DNA of 64,000 nt from Marinobacter sp. F4216 (GTDB taxonomy: Bacteria; Pseudomonadota; Gammaproteobacteria; Pseudomonadales; Oleiphilaceae). The position numbers and the translations under genes were made by a program. Under the pieces are notes generated by a model. It saw nothing but the letters and a program-made list of their open reading frames with translations. It was not told where the DNA came from and made no database searches. The stretch lies in the NCBI RefSeq assembly GCF_019931195.1, contig NZ_JAIOUO010000006.1, positions 124,001 through 188,000 on the forward strand. The letters are read 5' to 3'. Every line of letters begins with the position of its first letter. Within the stretch, counting starts at the first letter, position 1. Shown piece after piece: positions 62,784 through 64,000 of the stretch.

Positions 62784-63536
62784 ATGAACAAGAACCTCCA
62801 CCCACTTCGACAAGCAATCCGGGCATCGGGCGAACACCGCTGCACGGCCTGGTGGTCGGCCATGCTCATGACCGCACTGCTGGCGGTGCCGGCAGCTGTT
62901 TCGGCCGCCTGCAATCCCTGCTCTCCGTGCAAAGGCAAATGCAAGGCCAGCCAGCAGTGCAAGGCAGGGTGTAATCCCTGTGCAGGTAAGAACCCCTGCG
63001 CTGCAAAGAATCCCTGTGCTGCCAAAAACCCTTGCGCTATGAAATGTAATCCGTGCGCCGCCAAAGGCTGTAACCCGTGTGCCACCAAGGGCTGCAATCC
63101 CTGTGCGGCCGGGGGCAAGTGCGCGGCCAAGCCCAACCCCTGTGCCGCCAAGCGAGTCACCCGCCCGGCCGGTTATCAGCCCTACGAGGGCAATCCCTGT
63201 GCGCTGGTGGCCATGGGCAAGAAACTGTTCAGTGATACGTCCCTGAGTACCAATGGCCTGTCCTGCCAGAGCTGCCATGCCGATGGTGCGGGCTACCAGG
63301 CCACCTTCGCCAGCGCTTACCCCCATTCCGTGGAAATGGCGAAGAATATTTTCGGCATGGACAGCGTGCATCTTGATGAAATGGTCCAGATCTGCATGGT
63401 GCAGCCCATGGCGGCCGATCCCTTGCCCTGGGACAGCGAAGAACTGGCGGCCCTGACGGCCTACACCGAGAAGGTCCGGCTTGAGCTGGCGGCTAATCCC
63501 TGTGCCCTGAAAGGCGGCAAGGAGCAGGCGCAATGA
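62784..63536 (+). CDS. Exported monohaem c-type cytochrome with N-terminal CNPC/KNPC cysteine repeats
   Basis: This 250-aa protein begins with an extended signal peptide (to about residue 41, ending AVPAAVSA). The mature chain starts ACNPCSPCKGKC and has eighteen cysteines in about 85 residues. Most sit in NPC triplets spaced by AAK or AKG. The C-terminal half (about residues 125-250) contains one haem site, SCQSCH, with surrounding MGKKLFSDTSLSTNGLSCQSC sequence typical of peroxidase/MauG-like or c-type cytochromes. Two further NPC triplets lie outside the repeat block. GGGAGAG precedes the ATG. It overlaps the next gene by ATGA, so the two work together. A metal-binding or electron-transfer role is inference. 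Confidence 0.85.
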   Translation: MNKNLHPLRQAIRASGEHRCTAWWSAMLMTALLAVPAAVSAACNPCSPCKGKCKASQQCKAGCNPCAGKNPCAAKNPCAAKNPCAMKCNPCAAKGCNPCATKGCNPCAAGGKCAAKPNPCAAKRVTRPAGYQPYEGNPCALVAMGKKLFSDTSLSTNGLSCQSCHADGAGYQATFASAYPHSVEMAKNIFGMDSVHLDEMVQICMVQPMAADPLPWDSEELAALTAYTEKVRLELAANPCALKGGKEQAQ

Positions 63537-64000
63537 CAGAACTTCAGATACCGGCGTTATCCGCACTGACGGATCAGCAGATTCTCACCAGCCTGGCGGC
63601 GGTGGATGATATCCGGGAAAGCTACCGGGTACTGGAGAAAGCCGGTCTTAACATCGTTGGCGAGGTCCTCAAAGGGCAGGGTCCGTTTTACGAGCTGGAC
63701 CATTACCCGCAGGGCGACGTGTTCGATGCCGAGTCCGCTTCCCAGTATTACTACCATGCCCATCGCGACGATCACGACGAGCACGGCCACTTTCACCTGT
63801 TCCTGCGCAACGGCGCTATTCCATTGGGTGAGGCGCCGGTGCTGGGGCCAGCGGGGGACGATCAGGTAGTGCATCTGGTGGCGATTGCCATGGACGCCTG
63901 GGGATACCCCACCGACCTGTTCGCTGTGAACCGCTGGGTCACCGACGAAAGCTGGCTGCCGGCTAATCGGATTGTTCAGGTTCTGGAACGGTTCGAGATG
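63533..64000 (+). CDS. Hypothetical protein with His-rich motif, partner of the NPC cytochrome (partial)
   Basis: The first 156 residues are visible and the gene continues beyond the window. It starts at an ATG overlapping the cytochrome stop. The most notable segment is YYYHAHRDDHDEHGHFHLF (about residues 74-92), with six histidines and four acidic residues alternating, a likely metal-binding strand. No signal peptide is seen, so it is probably cytoplasmic. It resembles a domain of unknown function sometimes found beside such cytochromes; I recall the name DUF6969 but cannot verify it. Confidence 0.75.
   Translation, partial: MTELQIPALSALTDQQILTSLAAVDDIRESYRVLEKAGLNIVGEVLKGQGPFYELDHYPQGDVFDAESASQYYYHAHRDDHDEHGHFHLFLRNGAIPLGEAPVLGPAGDDQVVHLVAIAMDAWGYPTDLFAVNRWVTDESWLPANRIVQVLERFEM

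Noticed and set aside
62920..63160. CRISPR or DNA tandem repeat
   Set aside because: The short repeated units (AATCCCTGTGC-like) are in frame and encode NPC triplets; there are no spacers and the repetition is at protein level.
62559..63566. 335-aa repetitive open frame on the minus strand
   Set aside because: Its Ala/Gly/Thr repeats are only the antisense reading of the NPC repeats in the cytochrome gene; it has no start context.

Overview
The window looks like chromosome from a marine gammaproteobacterium of the Marinobacter type. This is inferred from the moderately high GC content, a monomeric NADP-isocitrate dehydrogenase, TRAP transport, the soluble NAD-linked formate dehydrogenase and the general protein style. 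No rRNA is present to confirm it. Almost all of it is ordinary, densely packed coding sequence. There are no insertion sequences, phage genes or CRISPR arrays. One tRNA gene, tRNA-Gly(CCC), lies at 43428-43501.

Region 1 (1-2479) holds a GTPase/membrane-protein pair (DUF3482 and DUF2868) and a small DUF6164 protein. Region 2 (2500-12800) is a coherent 3-hydroxybutyrate scavenging locus. It contains an exported 3HB-oligomer hydrolase, a PAS/AAA+/Fis sigma-54 activator, a DctPQM TRAP transporter, 3-hydroxybutyrate dehydrogenase and acetoacetyl-CoA synthetase. Six copies of an 18-bp TGTCCGGA-N2-TCCGGACA-like palindrome lie in front of the hydrolase, the regulator and the transporter. Both target operons have a -24/-12 promoter about 75 bp downstream of the nearest palindrome, so the whole regulon can be read from the DNA. 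Region 3 (13000-20500) holds isocitrate dehydrogenase, ybaK with a cation antiporter, a serine-hydrolase/beta-lactamase-fold protein, small hypotheticals and a lipoprotein.

Region 4 (20500-27999) encodes a 1195-aa 7TMR-DISM hybrid kinase with a membrane protein and a lone receiver. A 500-bp gene-free stretch that looks like a structured RNA ending in a strong terminator follows. A DnaQ-like exonuclease and queC-queE come next. Region 5 (28000-43400) has an AraC regulator, a WYL regulator coupled to a secreted nuclease, two MFS exporters (one with a MarR repressor), and a manganese riboswitch in front of a UPF0016/TMEM165-type exporter. It also has two L,D-transpeptidases, an NfeD/slipin pair, an Lpp-like lipoprotein and a K+/H+ antiporter. 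Region 6 (43400-53100) has a PA14/TSP3 lipoprotein, NDH-2 and a TetR repressor with three visible operators facing two tandem AhpD-like genes. A LOG-family enzyme, an AGCS symporter, a 58-aa coiled-coil protein, a CoA-transferase and a PEBP protein complete it.

Region 7 (53250-59330) is an intact fdsGBA-fdhD-fdsD operon for NAD-dependent, molybdenum formate dehydrogenase. Region 8 (59390-64000) has an atypical SDR, a polar amino-acid (probably cystine) ABC transporter and, at the right edge, an unusual exported monohaem cytochrome. Its N-terminal half is a run of CNPC/KNPC repeats, and it overlaps the start of a His-rich protein that continues out of the window. That pair is the least explained coding module here.
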